64,000 nt of DNA, from positions 2,666,001 to 2,730,000 of the forward strand of contig CP021238.1 in assembly GCA_002291465.1 (NCBI GenBank), written 5' to 3'. Every line of letters starts with the position of its first letter. The stretch's first letter is position 1. The position numbers and the translations under genes are program-made. The notes under the pieces were generated by a model that did no database searches, was not told where the DNA came from, and saw only the letters and a program-made list of their open reading frames with translations. Source of the stretch: Mycobacterium lepraemurium. Its GTDB lineage: Bacteria; Actinomycetota; Actinomycetes; Mycobacteriales; Mycobacteriaceae. Positions 22,201 to 29,442 of this stretch are shown piece after piece.

Positions 22201-24302
22201 AGGTAGCCGATGTCACGCAACCCGTCGGGCCGCGGAATCACCAGGCGCGCACCCATGATCAGGGTGCCGAAGATCTCTCCGATGGACACGTCGAAGCTGG
22301 GCGATGCGACCTGCAGCAGCCGGTCCGTCTCGTCGATGCGGTACTCGTCGCCGAACCAGACCAAGTACTCGGCGATGGGCGCATGTGGCACCGGAACGCC
22401 CTTGGGCAGCCCGGTGGAACCCGAGGTGTAGATGAGGTAGGCGGTGTTCTGCGGGGTCAGCGGCCGGAGCAACTCGGTGGGCGCGGTGGCCGGATAGTCG
22501 GCCAGGCCGGTAACCGGTTCGCGCAGCATGAGTTTGGCGTCGGCGTCGCTGAGGATGAAGTTCAGCCGGTCCTGCGGATAGGTGGGGTCCACCGGCAGGT
22601 ACAACCCGCCCGCCTTGAGCACGCCGAGCGCGGTGATGACCAGCTCGGGTGACTTGTCCAGCAGCACCGCGACCCGGTCCTCGGTGCCGACGCCCCGCTC
22701 GATGAGCCAGTGCGCCATACGATTCGACTCTTCCTCGATGTCCCGGTAGGTGTAGGTGCGGCCCTCGTAGACGACGGCAACGGCGTCGGGGGTGCGCGCC
22801 GCCCGGCGGCTGACCAACTCGGACAACGTGGCGGCCGGGGTGATGAATTGTTCACCGGTCGACACCGCGCGCAGCCACTCGGCGTCCGCGTCGCTCATCA
22901 GCGCGCATGCCGACAGCGTCGCGTCCGGGTCGGACAGCAGGCTGTCCAGCAGGGTGCGGTAGTGCCGCAGCATCTGCTCCACCAACTGCTGATCGAGCAC
23001 CTCGACCAGATACTCGGCCTCCACCAAACCGCCACCGGAACCGTCCGGCGTGCGGTTCAGCTCGACCATCAGGCTCAGTGGCAGCTGGTTGAAATGCCCT
23101 CGCAAATCGCCGCGTTCACAGCGCACGCCGGGCGGGCAGAAGCCGGCACCGTCGGGCTCGCGCTGCCCGAAACTGACCCGGGTCATCCGGTCGGCGCCGT
23201 GCCGGCGATCCGGATTCGATTCGCGCACCAGCCAATCCAGGTCGGCGCGGGAGTGAGCGAAGGCGCCCACCGCGCCGTCGTGGGTTTGGGCCAGCAGCTC
23301 GCGAAAGCTCTGATGCGACTGCGGTCGCAACCGGATGACCACGGTGTTGCCGTAGTAGCCGATGACGTTCTCGGTCGCCGCGCCGCGGTTGAGCACCGGG
23401 GCGGCGACGAGGAAGTCCGTCGACCCGGTGTAGCGGTGCACAAGCGCGGCGAACGCGGCCATCAACACCATGTACGGGGTAGCGCCCGTCTCGCGGGCCA
23501 GCGCGGCCGCCCGGTCGACGATCTCCGCCGGCAATTCAGCGAAGGTACGCTGCGCGCGCCAGGTGCTGGGCACCACCGAACCGTTGGGTCCGGGCAGCTC
23601 GAGCGGCTCCGGCAGATCGGCCATCAGCGGACGCCAATAGTCCAGGTCTTCCCGGCGGATCGCGGTCGGATCCGCCGATAGGTCCGGCACCACCGGCGTG
23701 GCCTCGAAGTCGCCCGGGGCGGTGTACGCCCGAGTCAGGTCGGCGAAAAACGGCGCCCATGAGCCATCGTCCCAGGCGATGTGGTGGGCAGTGATCAACA
23801 GCATCAGCTCGTCGTCGGCCAGGCGGGCCGCCGTGACGCGCAGCGGCGAATCCTTGCTCAGGTCGAACGGCCGGCGAAAGTCCCGCTGGGCCAGCACATC
23901 CAGCCGCAACCGGCGCGCCTGCTCGGTCAGCCCGGACAGGTCGTGTTCGGCCCACTCGGGCCGCAGGTCCGCGCGGAGCACCGGCCGCGGGTCCCCCTCA
24001 TCGGTGGTGTCATACGTGGTGTGCAGGACCGGGTGTCGGACCGCAACGGCATCGACCGCGCGGTGCAGCCGCCCGGTGTCGACGCCGCCGGTGAGGCGAT
24101 AGGATACACAGATGTTGAGCAGCGCGCTGTCGGGATCGACCGACTGCACGAACCACATCCGGTGCTGACCGACGGACATGCGTGGCTCGTCGTGCGTGGC
24201 CGTGCCGGCCGACCGGGACAGCCCGCGCTCAGCAAGCTTGCGGCGCAACAACTCCAGGCGCTCGTCGTCGAGGCGGGCGCCGGCGCCGGTGGTTTCTGTC
24301 AC
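13287..24302 (-). CDS. mbtE/F: Three-module NRPS, MbtE/MbtF-type fusion
   Basis: 3671 residues in one uninterrupted frame. Domain order from core motifs, with approximate residues: C1 (HHIAWDDGSW, 180), A1 (YTSGSTGLPKG, 625), T1 (LGGHSLVATKL, 1012), C2 (HHIASDHWS, 1210), A2 (FTSGSTGKPKG, 1712), T2 (LGGDSILSVQL, 2103), C3 (HHIVIDGWSLP, 2340), A3 (FTSGTTGEPKG, 2800), T3 (LGLDSIMALSV, 3185), then an epimerase-like C-terminal domain (YGLLRYHRD ... LLNYLG) whose HHxxxDG reads HVIALDP. M. tuberculosis, from memory, splits this work over MbtE and MbtF with two lysine adenylation domains. The extra A2 lacks the Asp235-equivalent: FDVS in A1 becomes FLEG. A1 and A3 keep it. The role should be the two lysine additions of mycobactin; the fate of module 2 is open. 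The ATGA overlap with mbtG and the 1-base gap to mbtD mark one operon. Confidence 0.92.
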   Translation of the reverse strand: MTETTGAGARLDDERLELLRRKLAERGLSRSAGTATHDEPRMSVGQHRMWFVQSVDPDSALLNICVSYRLTGGVDTGRLHRAVDAVAVRHPVLHTTYDTTDEGDPRPVLRADLRPEWAEHDLSGLTEQARRLRLDVLAQRDFRRPFDLSKDSPLRVTAARLADDELMLLITAHHIAWDDGSWAPFFADLTRAYTAPGDFEATPVVPDLSADPTAIRREDLDYWRPLMADLPEPLELPGPNGSVVPSTWRAQRTFAELPAEIVDRAAALARETGATPYMVLMAAFAALVHRYTGSTDFLVAAPVLNRGAATENVIGYYGNTVVIRLRPQSHQSFRELLAQTHDGAVGAFAHSRADLDWLVRESNPDRRHGADRMTRVSFGQREPDGAGFCPPGVRCERGDLRGHFNQLPLSLMVELNRTPDGSGGGLVEAEYLVEVLDQQLVEQMLRHYRTLLDSLLSDPDATLSACALMSDADAEWLRAVSTGEQFITPAATLSELVSRRAARTPDAVAVVYEGRTYTYRDIEEESNRMAHWLIERGVGTEDRVAVLLDKSPELVITALGVLKAGGLYLPVDPTYPQDRLNFILSDADAKLMLREPVTGLADYPATAPTELLRPLTPQNTAYLIYTSGSTGLPKGVPVPHAPIAEYLVWFGDEYRIDETDRLLQVASPSFDVSIGEIFGTLIMGARLVIPRPDGLRDIGYLTELLAREGITSMHFVPSLLGLFLSLPGVSQWRTLRRVPIGGEALPGEIADKFHATFDASLYNFYGPTETVVNCTSYPVEGAQGTRVVPIGRPKINTRVYLLDNALQPVPPGVIGEIYIAGTHVAHGYHRRPQLTAERFVTDPFSRGGRMYRSGDLARRNANGDIEFVGRADEQVKIRGFRIELGEIAAAISVDPSVGQAVVLAMDLPQLGKSLVGYVTPAQGAGTETVDVERIRARVAAALPDYMTPAAYVVLDEIPITAHQKIDRAALPQPQIGAGTEYRDPTTPTEHRIAQLFSGLLGHERVGVDDSFFDLGGHSLVATKLVTTIRAECGVEIGIRDVFELATVGLLAERVDQLSSGELTGSRLKLIVTAHDEPLPLSASQLRSWFAYRMDGPSPVNNIPFAAKLTGPWDIDALIAAVGDVVARHEILRTRYVELDGVPYQVVVPPGVEIPVRREDGPDDAWLQQQLDAERRHCFELDGELPIRVAVLRVENAAEHVLSLVVHHIASDHWSAGVLFADVMTAYRARRGGEAPSWAPLRVQYADYAAWQRTFLGDAGGQESAVAGAQREYWTRQLAGLPEDTGLRPDFPRQPVSSGDGESVDFHIDAATRVKLAEVCRELGITEFMLLQTAVAVVLHKAGGGVDIPLGTPVAGRTEAELDQLIGFFVNILVLRNDLDGNPTLRELLKRARETALAAYAHQDLPFDRVVDSVSPVRSLSRNPLFQVVVHVRNQLSAIRVIETAPAGGDGQDKDTVCTSLDPVFDMAHADLSVNFFGTDGAGDIGYNCHLIFRTDLYRRTTIERLAGWLVRAVTAFADDLDQTLRDVALIDAGEQQRILRQWSRGAQPPRDRPRTIPELLQPTRSLGADRIAVRCGAEHIDYPALHRRSDNLAALLVDRGVGPGTLVGLSTRRTIELVVALVAIMKAGAGYFPIDPGYPSARKQFMLDDVRPPVVVATVEAVDTMSALPGVELLSLDDPQVRALVDRDDVDPRAGRLRPPHPDDPMYLVFTSGSTGKPKGAVGTHRSMAARLDWQLRHYPPRTDDVRLAQASITFLEGGMEMLAGLAAGATMLLADDGEHRDPEALGELMHRHSVAQVTAVPSLVSALLDSRPDAVRSLSRLVCGGEPVSTSLLQRLVSVCAEADGGGPELLNNIGSTETSGAVSRGPLSPPNPLVGKPVPGAQAYLLDDGLRPVPVGVVGELYYAGDQLARGYWKRLALTAARFVANPFGTELGSRLYRSGDLARWTEEGQLEFVGRSDHQVQVRGFRVELAEVEAALAGADGVAAAAARTWEVHGGTSLAGYVVPQRPIADEAEKAAFAAQVRVEIAATLPGYMMPSSLTVLDALPKTESGKLNRPGLPRPAVSTGGRTEPARTDTERALANVFAELLSTPEVGRFDDFFALGGDSILSVQLASRARAAGLPVSPRMIFENPTVQQLAATLDALGDNDSDGRLDDHPADIRFEPEHLRVVGLGSGRGDPALVVVAGRHRMTAAGTDVAPDIEDVMALSPLQEGLYSLTTLAEFADGQPADDPYVIGMAADITGTLDVALLRDCAEMMLVRHPNLRASFFSRGIPRPVQIVPSRVELPWRFVTASPAEVPMLETAERRRLFDLERGPAIRFLLIELPDAHWRLVLTAHHIVIDGWSLPVFVNELMTLYRAGGDPSALPAAPRPYRDYIGWLAGRDLQASQRVWREHLAGLPGPTLLAASLGSVEATGGQRTALPRTTELRMPAESTARLAGQTQSRGITVNTLMQMAWALVLSRLTDTRDVVFGVTVSGRPPELTGMETMVGLFIDTVPLRVRLDPAATVGEQCRAVQRDAALLREHSYLGHAQLRSLGGIGEMFDTLLVYENFPMDGLTASGELSAGGATFRPSSLQTLSHFPIAVAAHMEGGELVVLIEVVDGALGVIPAEAFGRRLLTTADRLLRHWERPLRAVSVLFDDEAAPLRAAGPIAPPSPKCLPARFADVVAQTPEAPAVSWAQGTLSYRQLDEATNRLAAQLVAHGVEPETPVAIKLFRGPRYVAAMLAVLKAGGMCVPMEPGMPAPRVNSILRQSGASIVLDEERIDELLEADRSQHGGFEQPDIPPAQAAYVVFTSGTTGEPKGVIGTHGAVGAYADDHLDRVLRPAAAALGRPLRIAHAWSFAFDAAWQPLVALLDGHGVHVVDEATQTDAEALVALIAEHGVDMIDTTPSMFAQLQAFGLLSKAPLTVLALGGEALGSEAWTRIRNACNTTTMSAYNCYGPTETTVEAVVAAIAEHAEPSIGRPTRHTRGYVLDSELRPVPCGATGELYLGGAQLACGYLGRAGETASRFVADPFATSERMYRTGDLVRRLPDGSLQYVGRADAQVKIRGHRVEPGEIAAALESHPAVRHAGVLVRHRDGAPRLTAYVVTHEAAPDTPGPAELRGMLRARLPYYMVPQRIIMVDEIPLTPNGKLDETALAAVDNAEAVDGAATPQTGTESALAELIAELLGQPRVDVTADFLALGLDSIMALSVVQEARSRGIALRARLVLDCSSIRELAEAIDAESTPAAGRVDDGTGPMPLLPNGRWLYEHGQPRRLAQTEAIQVPQTLRRDQLETALAGIIGGHEVLRSRVDRATMTLVPGPAPDIGRELEEVAVVGDLRAAVADHAARVIDRLDPERGVLLGAVWLRPAGGDGVLLLTAHVIALDPASWRVVLGELGAALTAAATGHSPAVVREHTSYRRWADALTARAQRLDTVGFWASELDGDDPDLGARRVDPARDRARDLLVRNVAADADLTRRLLESGLPLPTLLVAATAATVTRWRRQRGQSTPPPLLALETHGRADSLVDVPGAHTIDTGDTVGLLSSIYPIRVDAADPRWVADKLAAIPGDGLDYGLLRYHRDDTAERLAGLPSPQLLLNYLGAAHTDGGTGLTLERELLAGLSPIPEPDLAVRHELTIAAMVLTYGGQRVLAAQWRTLPDILTDTDITVLQEFWVDSLREMVT

Positions 24303-24303
24303 G

Positions 24304-27300
24304 CTAGGAGTCCAACCTTTCTAGCATTGCGAGCGTTGAGGGATGCGCACCGCTGACGGTGCCGGTGCGCTGGACGGTTGGTGGGGCCACGGGGCCGCCG
24401 GTGGCGGCGGCGCGCAGCGCGTCGACTAGCTCCGCGACGGTGATGCCGCCGAGCATGCGGGCCACCGGAACCGAGTCGCCCACCATGCGGCGCAGCCGCT
24501 TGCGCAGATCGAGCGCGAGCAATGAGTCCACGCCGAGGTCGATGAGCGACGCGCTGGGATCGATCGACACCGAGTCACCCAGGTGCAGCGTCACGGCCAG
24601 TTCCGCCCGCACCACCTCCGCCAGGGGCTTGCCCGCCGGGGCGGCGACGGCCGCCTCGTCGTCGCGGGTCGGCGTATCGCTGAACAGCATTGGCATTCCC
24701 TGGATTTCGAAGAACACCTGCAGCCGGTCGAAGTCGGCGTCGAAGATCAGCGGATCGGACTCGTACCGGTGCAGGCTGGCCTGCAGCGCCCGCCGCGGGT
24801 CCATCGCCACCAGTCCGGAGCGTTCGGTGCGGGCGATCTCACTGCCCGCCACCACCCCGACGTCCTGCAACAGCCCCCACCGAATGGCCGTGCAGTCCAG
24901 ACCCCGGGCGCGCAGCTGGGTTGCCAGCACGTCGAGCATCCGGTTGGAGGCTGCGTACGCCGCGTGGTGGTAACCGCCCCACACGCCGAAAACCGAGGAG
25001 CAGGCCAGGATTCGGCAGTCCGGCCGCAGCGGCCAGACGTCGGCCATCAGCGCCAGTCCGCGGACCTTGGCCGCGCACACCGCCGCCACGTCGGCGCCGG
25101 TGAGATCGGTTCGCGAACGCGCCTGCGCGATGCCCGCGGTGTGGATCAGCAGCGTCGCGCCCGAGCCCGCGTATCGGACGGCGGCCTCGGTCACGGCGGC
25201 GCGGTCGGTGATGTCGCAGCGCGGGGCCGACACCCGGGCGTCGTGGCTGCCGGTGAGTTCACGCAACACGGCCGCCTCGATCCCGTTGCGGCTCAACAGG
25301 GTGAGGTTGCGCGCCCCGCGCTGCAGGCAGTACCGCGCGTAGTGCAGTCCGATGGCGCCGCTGCCGCCGGTGATCACCACATGCTCCAGGGCGGCGTCAT
25401 CGAGGGGCCGGTCGGCGGATTCGTTGTGCGCGCGGAAGGTTCGGACATGACGTCGCGGCGACTGCTCGCCGCGCAGCGCAACCTCGGCCGGCTCCGCGAG
25501 CAGAACCTCGATGATCGCGTGCGCGGTGGCGGCGTCGACGTCGCGGTGCGGCAAGTCGAGATGCCCGAAGGCCTGGTCCGGGAACTCGAAGCCGATGCTG
25601 CGGTGCATCGCCGCCAGCGCCGCCTGCGCGACGCAGGCCTGATCGTCATCGCCATCGACGTGTTCGGCGCGCGCGGTCAGCAGCCAGGCCGCCCGGCATC
25701 GCGGGCCGATCAGTCCCCGGTAATCGGGGAGGCCGGCGTCCTCGCAGGCGCCGATCTGCTCGACGGCGGCGACGGCGTCGAGCTGGTCGAGCTCCGGGGC
25801 GACGATGGCCAGGATCTCCGCCTCGCCGGGCGCGACCACCCGGCAACCGCCTTGTGCCGCCGCGGCATCGGCGAGCCGCCGGGTCATCGGGTGCGCACCG
25901 GCGAATCCGAGGTCGGCCGCCGTCGGTGTGGTCGGGGACGTGGTGTGCCGCCAATCCTCGACGGCCACGGTGAGCCTCGGCCGCGGCGCCGCTTCGGTGA
26001 CGCGGTCCGGTGCGGCCCACAGGTGGATCGCCCGCATAGGAGCGTTCGGGAATCCGTGCAGCGCAGGCTGATTGCGGGTGGGCACGGTCTCGGACCACCG
26101 GTATCCGGGATCGGCGGTCGCGACGGCGGCCATACTCGCCGACAGCGATTCGGTGATGGGCCGGTCGCGGTGCCCCGAGCCGACGATCACGGCCGACTCG
26201 TCGTCGATGATGCCGGACAGCGGGTACAGCAGCGAGGGATGCGCCGAGAGCTCCACGAAAGCATCCGTCCCAAAGCTAGCCGCGCATTGCACAGCTAGAT
26301 CGAATCGTACTGTGCTGCAGAGATTTTCATACCAGTAGCTGGCGTAGTCGGTTGTCGCCGCCACCTCGGCGCCGCGGGTGGAGCCGATGAACCGTATCGG
26401 GGAGTCCCGGAAAGCCGATTGCGGGGTCAGCTCGGCCAGCGCGGCGCGCAATGGTCTCAGTGCGCTGGTGTGGCCGGGATAGTCGACGAAGAGCTGATGG
26501 GCGAAGATCTCCCGCTGCTGCGCCGACCGCACCGCGGCGGCCACCGCGTCGTGGTCCCCGGCGACCACGGTGGACGCCGGCCCGTTAACCGCCGAGACCT
26601 CCATCCAGCCGGGTGTTGTGGCCAGCAGCGACTCGGCGTCGACGGCACCGGCGCCCAGCACGGCCATCGCGTAGCGGCCGGTCAATCGGTCGACGACGGT
26701 GGCCCGGGCGACCACCAGCGCGACGGCGTCCGGCAGCGAGATCGCTTCGGCGACATACGCCGCCGCCACCTCACCGAGGCTGTGCCCGATGGTCATTTCG
26801 GGCAGCACCCCGAAGCAGCGCCACGCTTCGGCCAGGCCGACCGCATGGGTGAACTGCGCGCCCTGGATCTCGGGACGGGTCCAGCTCTGCTCGTCGGGGC
26901 TCACCAGATACGGGAGCGGGGAAGGGAACCCGGCGGCGACGAACGCCTGCGCGCACCGATCGGCCGCCTCGCGGTAGGCCGGCAGCAGCCGGTAGGCGTC
27001 GGCTCCCATCGCCTGCCATTGATTGCCCTGCCCCGGAAACACGAACGCGATCCGCGGCGGCGTCGTCCGGGCCGAGCGGGTGATCAGCGCGTGCTCCTCG
27101 CCGCGGGCGATCGCCGCCAGTCCGGCGGCGAGTTCGGCGCGGTCTGCCGCGCGCAGCAGGGCGCGGTGCCGGCGCACCCGCCGCAGCCACAGCAAGGTGC
27201 CGGCCACCGCACCGGTCGCTTCGGTCGATTCGCCGATACGGTCGAGATACTCGAGGATCGCCGCGGCGTCCCGGCGGATCAGCTCCGGGTCGTGGGAACT

Positions 27301-27348
27301 GAGCAGCACCGGGATGCGCCCGTCCGGCAGGCCGTGGGTCGGCATCAT
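24304..27348 (-). CDS. mbtD: Mycobactin polyketide synthase MbtD (AT-KR-ACP)
   Basis: 1014 residues. MbtD works with the separate ketosynthase MbtC to add the 3-hydroxybutyrate-type unit of mycobactin. Acyltransferase: RIAFVFPGQGNQWQAMGAD then IGHSLGEVAAAYVA (active Ser near residue 188). Ketoreductase: VITGGSGAIGLHYARY near residue 660. Acyl carrier domain: LIDLGVDSLLALDLRKRL near residue 940. There is no ketosynthase, as expected. The start is one of two adjacent ATGs (27348, 27345); 27348 gives an ATGA overlap with the mbtC stop. Confidence 0.92.
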   Translation of the reverse strand: MMPTHGLPDGRIPVLLSSHDPELIRRDAAAILEYLDRIGESTEATGAVAGTLLWLRRVRRHRALLRAADRAELAAGLAAIARGEEHALITRSARTTPPRIAFVFPGQGNQWQAMGADAYRLLPAYREAADRCAQAFVAAGFPSPLPYLVSPDEQSWTRPEIQGAQFTHAVGLAEAWRCFGVLPEMTIGHSLGEVAAAYVAEAISLPDAVALVVARATVVDRLTGRYAMAVLGAGAVDAESLLATTPGWMEVSAVNGPASTVVAGDHDAVAAAVRSAQQREIFAHQLFVDYPGHTSALRPLRAALAELTPQSAFRDSPIRFIGSTRGAEVAATTDYASYWYENLCSTVRFDLAVQCAASFGTDAFVELSAHPSLLYPLSGIIDDESAVIVGSGHRDRPITESLSASMAAVATADPGYRWSETVPTRNQPALHGFPNAPMRAIHLWAAPDRVTEAAPRPRLTVAVEDWRHTTSPTTPTAADLGFAGAHPMTRRLADAAAAQGGCRVVAPGEAEILAIVAPELDQLDAVAAVEQIGACEDAGLPDYRGLIGPRCRAAWLLTARAEHVDGDDDQACVAQAALAAMHRSIGFEFPDQAFGHLDLPHRDVDAATAHAIIEVLLAEPAEVALRGEQSPRRHVRTFRAHNESADRPLDDAALEHVVITGGSGAIGLHYARYCLQRGARNLTLLSRNGIEAAVLRELTGSHDARVSAPRCDITDRAAVTEAAVRYAGSGATLLIHTAGIAQARSRTDLTGADVAAVCAAKVRGLALMADVWPLRPDCRILACSSVFGVWGGYHHAAYAASNRMLDVLATQLRARGLDCTAIRWGLLQDVGVVAGSEIARTERSGLVAMDPRRALQASLHRYESDPLIFDADFDRLQVFFEIQGMPMLFSDTPTRDDEAAVAAPAGKPLAEVVRAELAVTLHLGDSVSIDPSASLIDLGVDSLLALDLRKRLRRMVGDSVPVARMLGGITVAELVDALRAAATGGPVAPPTVQRTGTVSGAHPSTLAMLERLDS

Positions 27349-28664
27349 ACTACCTCGGGCATGGAGACGATCAGGTGCGCGTTGGTGCCCGCGATCCCGA
27401 ACGCGGACGCGGCCGCGGTGCGCTGCCCGTCGATCGCCGGCCACGGCGTCAACGTCTGCGCTAACCGCAAACCCTGGTTTTCCCAGTCGATTTCGCAGCT
27501 GGCTTCGGTGGCGTGCAGGGTGGGCGGGACGGCGCCGTGTTCGGCGGAGACCAGCACCTTGGCCAGGCCTAGCGCGCCGGCCGCGGCCAGCGAGTGGCCG
27601 AGGTTGGATTTCACCGACCCCAGCAGGGCACCGGGGCCGGGTTCGGTGTCGCCGTAAGTCTGTGCCAGCGAGCGCAACTCGGTGCGGTCGCCGAGCCTCG
27701 TTCCGGTGCCGTGCCCCTCGATCATGCCCACTTCGGCGGGCTTGACCCCGGATTCGCCGAGGGCCCGCCGGAACAGCCGGACCTGGGCATCGCCGCTGGG
27801 CGCGCTGAGCCCGGCGCTGCGCCCGTCCTGGTTGATCGCGGTGGCGCGCACCTCGGCCACGACCCGCCGGCCGGCTTGCCGCGCCGCCGATTTGCGTTGC
27901 AGCACAAAAATTGCCGCTCCCTCGGCCCACACGGTTCCGCTGGCCTGGGCGCTGTACGGGCAGCAGTGTCCGTCGTCGGAGAGCGCGTGTTGTTTGGAGA
28001 ACTCGACGAAGAATCCCGGCGAGCCCAGCACGTTGACCCCGCCGGCCAGGGCCAGGTCGCAGTCGCCGTTCTGCAACGAACGAACCGCCACGTGAAACGC
28101 CACCAACGCCGAGGCGCACGAGGAGTCCACAGTCAGTGCCGGACCGGTCAATCCCAGCGTGTAGGCGATCCGGCCGGAGATGACGCTGAGCGCCGTCCCG
28201 GCCAGCAGGTGACCGCTGTGCTCGGAGAACCTGGCCATTTCCGGTCCGTAGCCGGTGGCCGAGGCCCCGACGAAGCAGCCCACGTCCTCTCCGGCGAGGT
28301 CGTCGGGATTGATGCCGCTGTTTTCCAGGGCGCGCCAGGCCACCCGCAGCGCGACCCGCTGCTGGGGGTCCATCACCACCGCTTCACGGGGCGAGATGCC
28401 GAAGAACTCCGGGTCGAAAGTGGCTGCGCCGCTGAGGAATCCACCGCGGTCATGGATCTGTTTGAAGCCGCTGCGCCGGGATCCGGCGAGCAGTTCGCTC
28501 ACCGCCCAGCCGCGGTCGGTGGGGAACGGGCCCAGCGCCTCGCGGCCGTGGACCAGCAGCTCCCAGTAGTCTTCGGCGGTCTCGATGCCGCCGGGCGCCT
28601 CGACACCCATCCCCACGATCACCACCGGGTCGATGCCGACGGCATCGAACCCGTTCTCAGACAT
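27345..28664 (-). CDS. mbtC: Mycobactin ketosynthase MbtC
   Basis: 439 residues, a stand-alone beta-ketoacyl synthase that partners MbtD. The catalytic triad is visible: Cys in DSSCASALVAFHVA near residue 180, His in EGHGTGTRLGD, and His in SVKSNLGHSLAAAG. Two starts are possible. ATG at 28664 has GGGTGA five bases upstream; GTG at 28673 overlaps the thioesterase stop as GTGA and has AGGTGA seven bases upstream. I list the ATG; the GTG would add three residues. Confidence 0.92.
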   Translation of the reverse strand: MSENGFDAVGIDPVVIVGMGVEAPGGIETAEDYWELLVHGREALGPFPTDRGWAVSELLAGSRRSGFKQIHDRGGFLSGAATFDPEFFGISPREAVVMDPQQRVALRVAWRALENSGINPDDLAGEDVGCFVGASATGYGPEMARFSEHSGHLLAGTALSVISGRIAYTLGLTGPALTVDSSCASALVAFHVAVRSLQNGDCDLALAGGVNVLGSPGFFVEFSKQHALSDDGHCCPYSAQASGTVWAEGAAIFVLQRKSAARQAGRRVVAEVRATAINQDGRSAGLSAPSGDAQVRLFRRALGESGVKPAEVGMIEGHGTGTRLGDRTELRSLAQTYGDTEPGPGALLGSVKSNLGHSLAAAGALGLAKVLVSAEHGAVPPTLHATEASCEIDWENQGLRLAQTLTPWPAIDGQRTAAASAFGIAGTNAHLIVSMPEVV

Positions 28665-28669
28665 CGGCG

Positions 28670-29434
28670 TCACCCGGCATTCACCTGCGCCGCGACCGTT
28701 TCGACGTGGTCGTAGAGGTAGAAGTGCCCGCCGTCGTACAGCGACATGGCAAAGGATCCGGCGGTATGTCTCTCCCATTGCCGGAGCACGCCGGTTGCGA
28801 TGCGGTGGTCATGATGGCCGCCCAGCACATGGATGTCCGCGCCGATGCGGACATCGGGGCTGGGGTCGTACCCGTTGAAGGCTTGGTAGTCGGCGCGCAC
28901 CGCGGTCGTCAGCAGTTCGGAGAATTCTTCGTCGGCAAGCAATTCGGGGTCGGTGCCGCCCAAATCCGCGATGTCGGCGAGCAGCCCGTCGTGGGTGGTC
29001 GGCAGTTCGGGCATGTCGCCGACCACGCAGGGCGGCGGGCCGGCCGACACCCACAGCTTGCGCACCGGGGTTCCGTTCGCCTCGGCTACGCGGGCGAATT
29101 CGAAGGCGACGACGCCGCCCAGGCTGTGCCCGAACAACGTCAGCGGCGCCACGCCGGGCCAGGGCGCGGCCCGGAACAGGCCGGCGGCCAGATCATGCAC
29201 GCTCTCGTGGGCGGGGTCGCCGAGGCGCTCGGCCCGCTGCGGGTACTGCACGATGTAGGTGTCGGCGCCCGCGGCCAACGCCGCCGCGAGCACCCGATAG
29301 CTCGCGGCGGCCGCGCCGGCATGCGGGAACACTATGGTGGCGCCCGTCCCCGACGCCGGGCCGCCGCAGCCCGGGGCCAGCTTTATCCAGGACGGGAAGG
29401 CGGAGGGCATGGTGGCGATGGTATTAAATATCAT
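28670..29434 (-). CDS. mbtT: Discrete type II thioesterase of the mycobactin locus
   Basis: 254 residues, alpha/beta hydrolase. The nucleophile elbow is LFGHSLGGVVAFEFAR, the oxyanion region is IVFPHAGAAAASYRVLAAAL, and the C-terminal His lies in YDGGHFYLYDH. Such enzymes clear mischarged or stalled carrier domains, or release products. It starts 9 bases after the mbtB stop and overlaps mbtC, so it is part of the operon. In M. tuberculosis, as I remember, a thioesterase domain forms the C-terminus of MbtB; here MbtB ends after its carrier domain and the thioesterase is a separate protein. Confidence 0.9.
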   Translation of the reverse strand: MIFNTIATMPSAFPSWIKLAPGCGGPASGTGATIVFPHAGAAAASYRVLAAALAAGADTYIVQYPQRAERLGDPAHESVHDLAAGLFRAAPWPGVAPLTLFGHSLGGVVAFEFARVAEANGTPVRKLWVSAGPPPCVVGDMPELPTTHDGLLADIADLGGTDPELLADEEFSELLTTAVRADYQAFNGYDPSPDVRIGADIHVLGGHHDHRIATGVLRQWERHTAGSFAMSLYDGGHFYLYDHVETVAAQVNAG

Positions 29435-29442
29435 TGCACCAG

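Noticed and set aside
17514..22652. Two long plus-strand open frames of over 660 codons opposite the NRPS gene
   Set aside because: They are Arg/His/Gln/Gly-rich antisense shadows of high-GC codon bias; the minus strand carries clear NRPS motifs throughout.
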